From: Aliidiomarina sp047920995
Lineage (GTDB): Bacteria; Pseudomonadota; Gammaproteobacteria; Enterobacterales; Alteromonadaceae
DNA: 64,000 nucleotides
Assembly: GCF_047920995.1 (NCBI RefSeq)
Contig: NZ_JBLRWZ010000009.1
Coordinates: 1 to 64,000, forward strand
Direction: 5' to 3'
The translations under genes and the position numbers were made by a program. Positions 18,118 through 26,483 of this stretch are shown piece by piece. Each line of letters starts with the position of its first letter. Position 1 is the stretch's first letter. Below the pieces are notes generated by a model. The model saw only the letters and a list, made by a program, of their open reading frames with translations, searched no databases and was not told the DNA's origin.

Positions 18118-20127
18118 ATGATGCGTCGGTTATTGCTGATTTGTTCACTATTGCTTTCTTCTTTGCTGTTCAGCACGCTGATCAACGGCCCGTTTAGCTA
18201 TGCCCATGCCGCGCAGCAAACGCCTGTATCAGCAAACCTACAGCATGATGATACCGCCGCCCCAATTACTGGCACCGAATTACGCGCAGCGTATCTCGCT
18301 AACCTAGCAAACTATGTTACTTGGCCGAATGAATCGGTTCGTGAGCAACTCACCATCGGGGTACTTGGTAATGAATCCGTGTATCAGCAACTGCTGGCCG
18401 CACCGTTACTGCCAGTGCGAGGGTTACGCGTAGATGTGCGTTTACTTACGCGGCCCAACATGGCCAGTGAAGTAGACATTCTCTATATCGCCCCAGGTGC
18501 ATCACATCAGCTAAACAGTGCCTTCAATGCCACCCGCGCTCGAGCAATTCTAATTGTGAGTGAACATTCGCCAGTGCGCGATGAAATGATGATTAACCTC
18601 ATCAGCGGTAATCAAAATCGCCTCGCCTTCCAAGTGAACAACGAGCGTATCCAAGATAGTGGCTTGCGCACTAACACCGATTTACTCACCCTACGCGGTA
18701 CCGAGCTAGAACTCACTGTGTATGCGCGCAGAGCCTACCAACGCCTTGCGCTATTACAAAACGAGCTATCCGCAACAACTGAGGAACTAGCCACCGCTGC
18801 AACCGAAAACCGGCAGCTACTGAACCGTATCGATATTCTCGAGCAAACTATCCGCGAACGCGATAATGTGCTGCGCGCGCAACAAGGCACGCTGGAAGAT
18901 AAAGAACAAGTGTTAGATTCGCAGCAGCAAGCGCTGCGCGATCTGCTTGGCGAACTGGATTTACAGCGGCAATTGTTAGTGCAACGTGAAGAACAACTGC
19001 AGCAAATTCAACAAACCTTGCGGCGCAGCGAGCTTGCCCTCGCAGCACAGGAACGTGAGCTAAATGAGAAAGAGCTGCAATTGCAAGAAAAGCAATTGGA
19101 ATCCGATGAACTTGCCAATCGCATTGCCGCCAACCGTAGCGTGTTATCGGTGCAACAACAGCAGCTCCGTGATCAACGTAACGCCCTAGCGGAACAACTT
19201 GCTTTGCTTGCATCTCGTGAACGTACCATTGATCGCCAACGCCTTTACTTATGGGCTATTGGCTTAGCATTTTTAGTAGCGCTGGTGCTGGCCTTTACCA
19301 CAGTGGGCATGTTCTTGAATAAGCGGAAAACTGCGGCCCAGCTAATGGTTACCCTCAATGATCTAAATGAAGCGCAAGATAAACTGGTGGAATCAGAAAA
19401 AATGGCCGCCCTTGGTAACTTGGTTGCCGGTGTTGCCCACGAAGTAAATACGCCTCTTGGCGTTGCTATCACCGGTACCAGCATGGTAAACGATCGCATC
19501 GTGGTACTGAAAGAAAACTTAGAGAAAGGCACCCTTACCCGCGAACAGCTCACCAGTTTTGTTGAGCGTGGCGCCGATTCTTTAAGCCTTACGCAAAAAA
19601 ACTTACAGCGTGTGGGCGCGCTCATTAGTAACTTTAAACAGATCGCCGTAGACCAAATGGTGGCCGAGAAACGCGAAATTGATTTACGCGGTTACCTAGA
19701 AGAAGTGATGTCTACCCTATCGATTGAAATGCGCCGCGCAGGCGTAGCCTATCGTATCGATATACCTAGTGATATTCGTATGGTTACTATTCCCGGGGCG
19801 ATGGCACAAATCATTACCAATTTAGTAACCAATGCGATTCGCCACGCCTTTAACGAACCCGGTGGGGAAATAACCCTCTCAGCCGAAACCATTGCTGGCA
19901 ATCAGGTGCGGATCACCTTCAGCGATAATGGCGCGGGTATGGATGAACGAGTTCTGGCAAAAATCTTCGATCCCTTCTTCACTACTAAGCGTAATGAAGG
20001 TGGTACAGGATTAGGGATGCCTATTGTTTACAATTTAGTGCGCCAGAAGTTGCATGGCGACATTACCGTGAAAAGCAAGCCCGGTGAAGGTACCAGCTTC
20101 TTCTTGGCATTGCCACGTAGCTTGTAA
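18118..20127 (+). CDS. YfiR-domain sensor histidine kinase
   Basis: 669-residue membrane histidine kinase of unknown signal. From the N terminus: signal peptide (about 1-30), periplasmic YfiR/HmsC-like domain (DUF4154, about 45-195; ELRAAYLANLANYVTWPN), a very long Gln/Glu/Leu-rich coiled coil (about 205-375), one membrane helix (about 380-402), HisKA with phospho-acceptor H441 (VAGVAHEVNTPLG), and HATPase_c with N box NAIRHAF, G1 DNGAGMDE, F box FDPFFTT and G2 GGTGLGMPIV. No cognate response regulator is adjacent; the nearest receiver gene is at 37.3 kb. The ATG at 18118 follows an AAGGA site; upstream in-frame ATGs at 18073 and 18106 are possible. Confidence 0.85.
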   Translation: MMRRLLLICSLLLSSLLFSTLINGPFSYAHAAQQTPVSANLQHDDTAAPITGTELRAAYLANLANYVTWPNESVREQLTIGVLGNESVYQQLLAAPLLPVRGLRVDVRLLTRPNMASEVDILYIAPGASHQLNSAFNATRARAILIVSEHSPVRDEMMINLISGNQNRLAFQVNNERIQDSGLRTNTDLLTLRGTELELTVYARRAYQRLALLQNELSATTEELATAATENRQLLNRIDILEQTIRERDNVLRAQQGTLEDKEQVLDSQQQALRDLLGELDLQRQLLVQREEQLQQIQQTLRRSELALAAQERELNEKELQLQEKQLESDELANRIAANRSVLSVQQQQLRDQRNALAEQLALLASRERTIDRQRLYLWAIGLAFLVALVLAFTTVGMFLNKRKTAAQLMVTLNDLNEAQDKLVESEKMAALGNLVAGVAHEVNTPLGVAITGTSMVNDRIVVLKENLEKGTLTREQLTSFVERGADSLSLTQKNLQRVGALISNFKQIAVDQMVAEKREIDLRGYLEEVMSTLSIEMRRAGVAYRIDIPSDIRMVTIPGAMAQIITNLVTNAIRHAFNEPGGEITLSAETIAGNQVRITFSDNGAGMDERVLAKIFDPFFTTKRNEGGTGLGMPIVYNLVRQKLHGDITVKSKPGEGTSFFLALPRSL

Positions 20128-20179
20128 TCGCAAGCTAAATCGAACCTTTAAGCGGTATCATTGAAGCTGAAATTTCTAC

Positions 20180-20208
20180 TTGCACTTTTTTTTTCAGCCG
20201 CGTAGAAT
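20180..20208 (+). promoter_or_regulatory. Predicted his operon promoter
   Basis: TTGCAC (-35, 20180-20185), a 17-base spacer containing a T9 tract, and TAGAAT (-10, 20203-20208). The start of transcription near 20215 would give a leader beginning about 40 bases before the leader-peptide ATG. Confidence 0.7.
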
Positions 20209-20253
20209 TCATACAACTTCAACAAACTGTAACGTGAATAAAAGGCCAAGATA

Positions 20254-20352
20254 ATGTTTTCTCTATACAACTTCAGCATGCAGAATAATGGTGGTACTAG
20301 TGCACCGTGGTTTGCTGTGGTTGTAAAACATCATCACCATCATCCCCATTAA
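20254..20352 (+). CDS. hisL: Histidine operon leader peptide
   Basis: A 32-residue open frame (ATG 20254, TAA 20350) preceded by an AAAGG site at 20240-20244. It ends VVVKHHHHHPH: six of its last seven codons are histidine. This is the classic sensor of a transcription attenuator: ribosome stalling on His codons when charged tRNA-His is scarce lets the antiterminator form. Only the His run, not the rest of the sequence, is expected to be conserved. It sits between the predicted promoter and the terminator at 20414-20446. Confidence 0.93.
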   Translation: MFSLYNFSMQNNGGTSAPWFAVVVKHHHHHPH

Positions 20353-20369
20353 CGGCCTTCTGCTGTATT

Positions 20370-20446
20370 GGGAGGTACGTGTTCACGGTACCTTCCCAAA
20401 TAAAGCATTAAGCAAGCCCCGGAAGCGTACCTTACCGGGGCTTTTT
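20370..20446 (+). promoter_or_regulatory. his attenuator with alternative hairpins
   Basis: Segment GGGAGGTAC (20370-20378) can pair with GTACCTTCCC (20388-20397); the same second segment can instead pair with GGAAGCGTACC (20421-20431) to form an antiterminator; the terminator AAGCCCCGG (20414-20422) / CCGGGGCTT (20435-20443) ends in T5. The second and third pairings share bases and exclude each other, as expected of amino-acid attenuators. Confidence 0.85.
20414..20446 (+). terminator. his attenuator terminator
   Basis: Perfect 9-bp GC-rich stem (AAGCCCCGG / CCGGGGCTT), 12-base loop and T5. It lies 86 bases before the hisG start, so reading through it is needed for expression of the operon. 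Confidence 0.88.
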
Positions 20447-20531
20447 ATTTGCCTTATTTTAGTTGCTTTACAAACCATCAATAGCACACGAATTCACAAA
20501 TTTAGATTCACAAAGAATGGGAATAATGAAT

Positions 20532-21428
20532 ATGAGTAACCAACGCTTAACTATCGCGGTACAGAAATCAGGCCGCTTGAGTAAAGAATCGCTTAAGCTT
20601 CTCGAAGCCTGTGGTGTGAAATTCAATTTACATGAAGCACGGTTAATGGCGCACAGCACCAGCCACCCAGTAGATTTGCTGCGGGTGCGCGATGATGATA
20701 TTCCTGGTTTAGTAATGGACGGCGTGGTTGATTTAGGCCTTGTGGGTGAAAACGTACTCGAAGAAGAGCGCTTAGAGCGTGTTATCAAGAAGCAACCAAG
20801 TGCATTCAACCCACTACGCCGTTTAGATTATGGCTATTGCCGTTTAAGTGTAGCGGTACCAAAAGAAGATAATTACCAAGGTATTACCGAATTAGCGGGC
20901 AAAAAAATTGCTACTACTTATCCGCGAATTCTCGAAAATTACCTAGCAAAACAGGGCATTGATGCACGCACCGTAATGCTCACCGGCTCTGTTGAAGTGG
21001 CTCCACGCGCTGGCTTGGCCGATGCCATTTGCGATTTGGTATCTACTGGCGCCACCTTAGAAGCGAATGGTTTGGTGGAGAAAGATGTAATTTTCCGCTC
21101 ACAAGTGCAGCTCATACAACGTGATGAAGCCCTAAGCACTGAAAAGCAAGCGTTAATTGATAAGTTGTTAGCCCGTTTAGATGGCGTGCAGCTCGCCAAA
21201 GAAAGTAAATACATTATGCTACACGCACCGAAAGATAAGCTTGCTGAGGTAGAAGCGATTTTGCCGGGTGCCGAGCGGCCAACGGTATTAGCGCTTGCGC
21301 ACAGCGATAGCCAAGTAGCGGTGCACGTAGTAAGTACCGAGAATCTATTCTGGGAAACCATGGAGCAGCTAAAAGCTCTAGGGTGTAGCTCTATCTTGGT
21401 TATGCCAATCGAAAAAATGATGGGTTAA
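20532..21428 (+). CDS. hisG: ATP phosphoribosyltransferase (short-long class: long form HisG)
   Basis: First enzyme of histidine synthesis (ATP + PRPP to phosphoribosyl-ATP), feedback-inhibited by histidine. The ATG at 20532 has a GGGA site about 10 bases upstream and gives 298 residues (E. coli 299); 20526 is an alternative two codons earlier. LTIAVQKSGRLS, RVRDDDIPGLVMDGVVDLG and the PRPP-binding SVEVAPRAGLADAICDLVSTGATL motif are near-identical to E. coli. The C-terminal regulatory domain (about 225-298; SKYIMLHAPKDKL) is present, so HisZ is not needed. Confidence 0.96.
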   Translation: MSNQRLTIAVQKSGRLSKESLKLLEACGVKFNLHEARLMAHSTSHPVDLLRVRDDDIPGLVMDGVVDLGLVGENVLEEERLERVIKKQPSAFNPLRRLDYGYCRLSVAVPKEDNYQGITELAGKKIATTYPRILENYLAKQGIDARTVMLTGSVEVAPRAGLADAICDLVSTGATLEANGLVEKDVIFRSQVQLIQRDEALSTEKQALIDKLLARLDGVQLAKESKYIMLHAPKDKLAEVEAILPGAERPTVLALAHSDSQVAVHVVSTENLFWETMEQLKALGCSSILVMPIEKMMG

Positions 21429-21432
21429 GTGT

Positions 21433-22803
21433 ATGCCACAGTTAAATACAGCAATTCCACAGCCAGTAGTTTGGCAGCAAGCCACAACTGAGCAGCAACA
21501 GCAGCTGTTAGATCGCCCAGTGCAAGCTGTTTCCGCAAAGCTGCAACAGCAAGTACGCGATATTATTGGCCAAGTAGCACAGCAAGGTGATAACGCCTTG
21601 CTTGCCCTTACCAAGCGCTTTGATGGAGTAGATCTTACTAGCCCTGAGCTACCATTAGAACGCGTAGCTGCAATAGCGGCGCAAACACCGGCCAACGTAA
21701 AAGCGGCTATCGATCAAGCATACAATAACATCCGTATGTTTCATCTAGCACAACAGCCGCAAGATATTACGGTAGAAACCATGCCAGGTGTGCTTTGCCA
21801 GCAGAAATTTGCGCCGATGGCGCGAGTAGGTTTATACATTCCCGGCGGTAGCGCAAGCTTACCCAGCACTGTGTTGATGCTGGGGATTCCGGCCCAGATC
21901 GCTAATTGTGCCGAGCGCGTGTTGATAAGCCCACCCGCTAAAGCCGGTGTTCATTCTGGCGAGCTCACTCCGGCTATCTGTTACGCCGCTATGAAATGCG
22001 GTGTTACCGGTGTGTATCTTGGTGGCGGCGCGCAAGCCATTGCTGCACTCGCACTGGGTACCGAAAGTATCCCTGCGGTGGATAAAATATTTGGCCCCGG
22101 CAATAGCTATGTTACTGAAGCCAAACAGCAAGTAAGCCAACGCGCCGGTGGCCCTGCTATTGATTTACCGGCTGGCCCTTCGGAATTATTAATTATTGCC
22201 GATGATAGCGCCGAGCCAGCATTCGTGGCCGCAGACCTGCTTTCCCAAGCAGAACATGGCCCCGATTCACAAGTGATTTTATTGAGCCCTTCAGCAACTT
22301 TAGTAGATGCTGTACGCGTAGAGCTGGCAACACAACTAGCCGCCTTGCCGCGCGTAGAAATTGCTACCCAAGCTTTGGCAGCCAGCGCGCTAATCATTAC
22401 TGCGGATTTAACCGAAGCGGTGGCCATCAGCGAAACCTACGCACCAGAGCACTTAAGTGTGCAGCTTAGTGATGCGAATACTTGGTTGCCAAAATTAACC
22501 CGCGCCGGCTCCATTTTTGTTGGCCACTACACGCCAGAATCAGGGGGCGATTACGCCACCGGTACGAATCACGTGCTACCAACCTATGGTTTTGCGCGTA
22601 ATTACAGCAGCCTTGGTTTGCTCGATTTCTATCGCCGCTATACCGTGCAAGAAGTAACGCCGCGTGGGCTGGCAAATCTTGGTACCAGTATTATTGATTT
22701 AGCGGCCGAAGAAAGCCTTGATGCGCACTTACGTGCCGTTTCATTGCGTTTAGATAGCCAACGTTTTCTGCAGGATATTGCACTAGTAGAGGGCAAACCA
22801 TGA
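21433..22803 (+). CDS. hisD: Histidinol dehydrogenase
   Basis: Zn-dependent, NAD+-linked four-electron oxidation of histidinol to histidine, the last two steps of the pathway. 456 residues (E. coli 434). Visible signatures: VGLYIPGGSASLPSTVLMLGIPA, GGGAQAIAALALGTE, KIFGPGNSYV, and the active-site PEHLSVQLSD (Glu and His) with DYATGTNHVLPT (zinc-site His). Its ATG comes 4 bases after the hisG stop, and its end overlaps hisC by 4 bases (ATGA). Confidence 0.96.
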   Translation: MPQLNTAIPQPVVWQQATTEQQQQLLDRPVQAVSAKLQQQVRDIIGQVAQQGDNALLALTKRFDGVDLTSPELPLERVAAIAAQTPANVKAAIDQAYNNIRMFHLAQQPQDITVETMPGVLCQQKFAPMARVGLYIPGGSASLPSTVLMLGIPAQIANCAERVLISPPAKAGVHSGELTPAICYAAMKCGVTGVYLGGGAQAIAALALGTESIPAVDKIFGPGNSYVTEAKQQVSQRAGGPAIDLPAGPSELLIIADDSAEPAFVAADLLSQAEHGPDSQVILLSPSATLVDAVRVELATQLAALPRVEIATQALAASALIITADLTEAVAISETYAPEHLSVQLSDANTWLPKLTRAGSIFVGHYTPESGGDYATGTNHVLPTYGFARNYSSLGLLDFYRRYTVQEVTPRGLANLGTSIIDLAAEESLDAHLRAVSLRLDSQRFLQDIALVEGKP

Positions 22804-24005
22804 GCACCACATTCGTGCAAGATTTGCTTCGTGAGCACTTAAAAACATTTACGCCCTATGCATCAGCGCGGCGCTCAATGAGCGGCGGTAATCTTTGGCT
22901 AAATGCCAATGAATCGCCCTATGGCCGCAGCTACCAAGTGGCTACCGAAGAGTTGAATCGGTACCCAGATTTCCAGAATAAGCCACTTAATCAAGCCTAT
23001 GCTGAATACGCAGGTGTTACCGCCAGCCAAGTGATTAGCCACCGCGGTAGTGATGAAAGTATTGAGCTGATGATCCGCAGCTTTTGCGAGCCGGGCCGGG
23101 ATAAAATCCTGATTTGCCCCCCTACTTACGGCATGTATGCGATTTCCGCATCAATTAACCACAACGAAACCGTTGCGGTGCCGCTGCGCGCCAATGATTG
23201 GCAACTCGATTTAGCGGCTATAGAGCAAGCGCTAAACGCCGCCAATGGCGCCATTAAAGTAGTGTTCTTGTGCAACCCTTCGAACCCACTCGGCAACCCG
23301 CTGCAAGAAGCCGATATGCTTGCCGTAATCGAAATGTGCCGAGGCCGCGCGCTAGTGGTAGTAGATGAAGCCTACTTCGAGTTCTACCAAGAAACCGCGC
23401 AGAGATCGGGGTCAGTGAGCACGGTGTCTGACACCGTTGTCTCTGACCCCATTGTCTCTGACACCAAGCTCACTGACCCCAATCTGCAAACCAGTGTAAG
23501 TATGCTGCGCTACTTACCGGAATTCGATAACTTGGTGGTAATGCGCACGCTTTCGAAGGCCTTTGGTTTAGCGGGTATTCGCGTGGGTTTCACGATTGGT
23601 TCTGTAGCGTTGGTGCAAGCTTTGCTACCGGTATTGGCGCCGTATCCATTGCCGGATATGAGTGTGCAAATTGCGCAGCAGGCGCTGCGCCTCGATGATC
23701 GGCTGAAAACTCGGCAGGATACGATAGAAATCGTGGCCGAGCGTAACTTACTGGCCCCAGAACTGGTAAAATTCCCGTGGGTAGAGCAGGTGCATGCAAG
23801 CGTTACCAACTTTATCCTTATTCAGGTACGCAACGCAGATGCGCTAATGCAGCATTGTATTGCCCAAGGCGTACTGATTCGCAATCAATCGAGCCAACTT
23901 GGCCTTAGCCAAGCAATTCGCATTACCGTAGGTAGCCCCGAAGAAAATATTGAGCTACTGCGCGTACTTGCCAGCTTTCAACCGGCAACAGAGGAGTTCG
24001 CCTAA
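22800..24005 (+). CDS. hisC: Histidinol-phosphate aminotransferase with REP-derived insertion
   Basis: PLP enzyme converting imidazole-acetol phosphate to histidinol phosphate. 401 residues against 356 in E. coli. The PLP lysine is K253 in RTLSKAFGLAGIR; VDEAYFEF holds the cofactor-binding Asp and Tyr; NPSNPLGN is also present. Between QETAQ and LQTSVSML lie about 27 residues (202-228, rich in S, D, T, V) encoded by a palindromic REP-like element at 23408-23480 that keeps the frame open. In E. coli this position is the surface loop after VVDEAYIEF, so activity is probably kept. Overlaps hisB by one base (TAATG). Confidence 0.94.
   Translation: MSTTFVQDLLREHLKTFTPYASARRSMSGGNLWLNANESPYGRSYQVATEELNRYPDFQNKPLNQAYAEYAGVTASQVISHRGSDESIELMIRSFCEPGRDKILICPPTYGMYAISASINHNETVAVPLRANDWQLDLAAIEQALNAANGAIKVVFLCNPSNPLGNPLQEADMLAVIEMCRGRALVVVDEAYFEFYQETAQRSGSVSTVSDTVVSDPIVSDTKLTDPNLQTSVSMLRYLPEFDNLVVMRTLSKAFGLAGIRVGFTIGSVALVQALLPVLAPYPLPDMSVQIAQQALRLDDRLKTRQDTIEIVAERNLLAPELVKFPWVEQVHASVTNFILIQVRNADALMQHCIAQGVLIRNQSSQLGLSQAIRITVGSPEENIELLRVLASFQPATEEFA
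23408..23480. repeat. REP-like palindromic element inserted in hisC
   Basis: Perfect 13-bp inverted repeat GGGGTCAGTGAGC (23408-23420) / GCTCACTGACCCC (23468-23480) enclosing further copies of the same words: GGTGTCTGACACC (23423-23435), GTCTCTGACCCC and GTCTCTGACACC. The GTCTGAC(A/C)CC words resemble REP sequences associated with RAYT transposases in gammaproteobacteria. Confidence 0.75.
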
Positions 24006-25078
24006 TGGCCGCTGAAAAGATTTTATTTATCGACCGTGATGGTACTCTCGTTGCAGAGCCAGCAATCGATAAACAACTCGATAGCTTAGAAAAATTGGTA
24101 TACGAGCCTGGCGTAATTAACGCTCTGCAAGATTTACAAGCCGCCGGTTACACTCTGGTGATGGTAAGTAACCAAGATGGCTTAGGCACCGATAGTTTTC
24201 CACAAGCCGATTTCGATGCGCCACATCAAGCCATGATGGATTTATTTAGCGCCCATGGTATTCGCTTTGCAGATGTGCTGATTTGCCCGCACTTTGATCA
24301 CGAAAGCTGTAGCTGCCGCAAGCCCAAACTCGGCTTGGTAAAAGGGTATTTGCAGCAAGGCCGCGTGGATTTTACTACCTCTGCAGTAATTGGCGATCGC
24401 GATACCGATCTGCAACTGGCAGAGGCCATGGGGATTGCCGGCATTCGTTACGAACGCATCGCGCTTGGCTGGCCTGCCATTGTGAAGCAGCTTACCCAAC
24501 AGCAGCGTACTGCTGAGGTAACTCGCACTACTAAAGAAACCGATATTAATATTCAGGTGAATTTGGATGAGCGTGGGCCAATCAAAATTCACACTGGCTT
24601 GGGCTTTTTCGATCACATGCTCGAACAGATCGCCACCCATGGCGGATTTTCATTACAAATAAGTGTGCAAGGCGATTTGCACATCGATGATCACCACACG
24701 GTTGAAGATACCGCATTAGCTTTAGGCGAAGCATTACACAAAGCAATGGGCGATAAGCGTGGCATTGGCCGCTTTGGCTTCGTACTGCCAATGGATGAGT
24801 GCCGCGCTGAGTGTATTCTCGATATTTCCGGCCGGCCGTTTTTGGTGTTTAGCGCCGATTTTACTGCCGAAACCGTAGGCCAACTGGGTACGCAAATGGT
24901 AGAGCACTTTTTCCGCTCGCTGTGCGATACCATGAAAGTATCACTGCACCTCAGCACCACTGAAGGCAACGCGCATCACCAGGTAGAAAGTTTGTTTAAA
25001 GTGTTCGGCCGTGGCCTGCGCCAAGCTATTCAGAAAAGTGGTAGCGAAATGCCATCGAGTAAAGGGGTTTTGGCATGA
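24005..25078 (+). CDS. hisB: Bifunctional histidinol-phosphatase / imidazoleglycerol-phosphate dehydratase
   Basis: Fusion carrying pathway steps 7 and 9. The N-terminal HAD phosphatase (about 1-165) shows FIDRDGTLV with both Asp, VSNQDGLGT, and the zinc-loop CPHFDHESCSCRKPK. The C-terminal dehydratase (about 168-357) shows GLGFFDHMLEQIATH, DDHHTVEDTALALGEAL and the EGNAHHQVESLFK metal-binding motif. 357 residues matches E. coli HisB (355). One-base overlap with hisC and ATGA overlap with hisH suggest coupled translation. Confidence 0.96.
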   Translation: MAAEKILFIDRDGTLVAEPAIDKQLDSLEKLVYEPGVINALQDLQAAGYTLVMVSNQDGLGTDSFPQADFDAPHQAMMDLFSAHGIRFADVLICPHFDHESCSCRKPKLGLVKGYLQQGRVDFTTSAVIGDRDTDLQLAEAMGIAGIRYERIALGWPAIVKQLTQQQRTAEVTRTTKETDINIQVNLDERGPIKIHTGLGFFDHMLEQIATHGGFSLQISVQGDLHIDDHHTVEDTALALGEALHKAMGDKRGIGRFGFVLPMDECRAECILDISGRPFLVFSADFTAETVGQLGTQMVEHFFRSLCDTMKVSLHLSTTEGNAHHQVESLFKVFGRGLRQAIQKSGSEMPSSKGVLA

Positions 25079-25752
25079 GTTTCGAACACGTGAACTTGGT
25101 GATCGTGAATACCCGCGTGGCGAACTTGGCATCGGTTGATTTTGCCTTTCGGCGTTTGGGTATTACTCCAACCATTAGCGCCGATCCTGCAGTAATCAAG
25201 GCCGCTAGCCACGTAGTTTTACCCGGCGTAGGTACTGCGGGTGCAGCCATGCGCTCGCTCGAAAGCCTAGGTTTAGTGCCCGTATTGCAAGCCTTAACCC
25301 AGCCCGTATTAGGTATCTGTTTAGGTATGCAAATGCTTACCGAGCGCTCCGCAGAAGTAGGTAAAGGCTCGTTAATTGCCGCCCAAACCGCAAAAATCAC
25401 TGCGGCTGCAGAAAGCTATGTAAATTGCATCGGCGTAATCCCCGGCAGTATCGAGCGCATGCAAGCTGCGGCAAACATGCCACTTCCGCACATGGGGTGG
25501 AACGAAACCAGCACCGTGAACGAACAAGGCGAACAACACCCAATCTTTAAAGGCTTAACGCAACCGTGGTTCTATTATGTGCATAGCTTTGCCGCGCCAA
25601 TCGGCTCGAGCACGATTGCCACATGCGAATACAGCATGCCGTTCTCTGCCGCTATTGCCCATAACAACTTCATTGGCGTGCAGTTTCACCCTGAACGCTC
25701 TGGTGTAGATGGCGCCCATGTTTTACAGAATTTCTTGGAGTTTTCATGTTAA
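25075..25752 (+). CDS. hisH: Imidazole glycerol phosphate synthase, glutaminase subunit
   Basis: Class I glutamine amidotransferase that supplies ammonia to HisF. Catalytic Cys lies in VLGICLGMQML, and the His and Glu in VQFHPERSG. 225 residues versus 196 in E. coli: part of the surplus is an insertion between SLIAAQTAK and PGSIERM (about residues 103-125), a region where E. coli has a short turn; the N terminus is also a few residues longer. The usual N-terminal NTGCANL is TRVANL here. Overlaps hisA by 7 bases. Confidence 0.94.
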   Translation: MSFEHVNLVIVNTRVANLASVDFAFRRLGITPTISADPAVIKAASHVVLPGVGTAGAAMRSLESLGLVPVLQALTQPVLGICLGMQMLTERSAEVGKGSLIAAQTAKITAAAESYVNCIGVIPGSIERMQAAANMPLPHMGWNETSTVNEQGEQHPIFKGLTQPWFYYVHSFAAPIGSSTIATCEYSMPFSAAIAHNNFIGVQFHPERSGVDGAHVLQNFLEFSC

Positions 25753-26483
25753 TTCCAGCATTAGATTTAATTGATGGCCAAGTAGTACGGCTGGTAAAAG
25801 GCGATTTCGCCCAACAAACCACCTACTCAAGCGATCCCGTAGCAGTGGCTTGCCAGTACCGCGATAGCGGTGCCGAATTTATTCACTTAGTTGATCTTGA
25901 TGGCGCTCGCAACCCGGCCAAACGGCAACTCGCTTTACTGGCTGAAATCACCAAGCAAACAGGCCTACCGGTACAAACGGGCGGTGGCATTCGCAGCAAA
26001 AGTGATGTGCAGCAATTACTTGCCGCCGGTGTACAACGCGCAGTAATTGGCTCGAAAGCGGTAAAAGATCCAGCCGAAGTATTAGCCTGGCTGCACGAGT
26101 TTGGTCCCGAAGCCATCGTTTTGGCGCTCGATATCCACATCGATGCAGATGGCCAACGCTGGCTCGCTACCGAAGGCTGGCAAGAACAAAGTAATGTTAC
26201 CCTCGATGCCGTGCTGCAAGCCTATATCGCTGCCGGCTTGCGCCATGTGTTATGCACCGATATTAGCCGCGATGGTACGCTTACCGGCGCCAATGTGGCC
26301 TTATATAGCGAGCTCAAGAAGCAATATCCAAGCATTGCTTGGCAAGCCTCTGGCGGTGTTGCTGGGCTGAATGATTTAACCGAGCTAAAAGCACAGAATT
26401 GCGATAGCGTGATTCTCGGGAAAGCCTTGCTTACCGGGAAGTTCACCCTCGAGGAGGCACTCGCATGCTGGCAAAACGCATAA
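25746..26483 (+). CDS. hisA: ProFAR isomerase
   Basis: Amadori isomerisation of ProFAR to PRFAR on a (beta-alpha)8 barrel. 245 residues as in E. coli. The catalytic aspartates are D7 (IPALDLIDG) and the one in ALDIHIDADG (about residue 129); phosphate-binding loops GGGIRSKSDV and ASGGVAGLNDL are visible. The gene overlaps hisF by 19 bases, the longest overlap in the operon. Confidence 0.96.
   Translation: MLIPALDLIDGQVVRLVKGDFAQQTTYSSDPVAVACQYRDSGAEFIHLVDLDGARNPAKRQLALLAEITKQTGLPVQTGGGIRSKSDVQQLLAAGVQRAVIGSKAVKDPAEVLAWLHEFGPEAIVLALDIHIDADGQRWLATEGWQEQSNVTLDAVLQAYIAAGLRHVLCTDISRDGTLTGANVALYSELKKQYPSIAWQASGGVAGLNDLTELKAQNCDSVILGKALLTGKFTLEEALACWQNA

Noticed and set aside
20324..20349. His-codon run looked like an engineered His tag
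   Set aside because: It sits in a leader peptide with promoter, antiterminator and terminator, so it is a natural attenuator.
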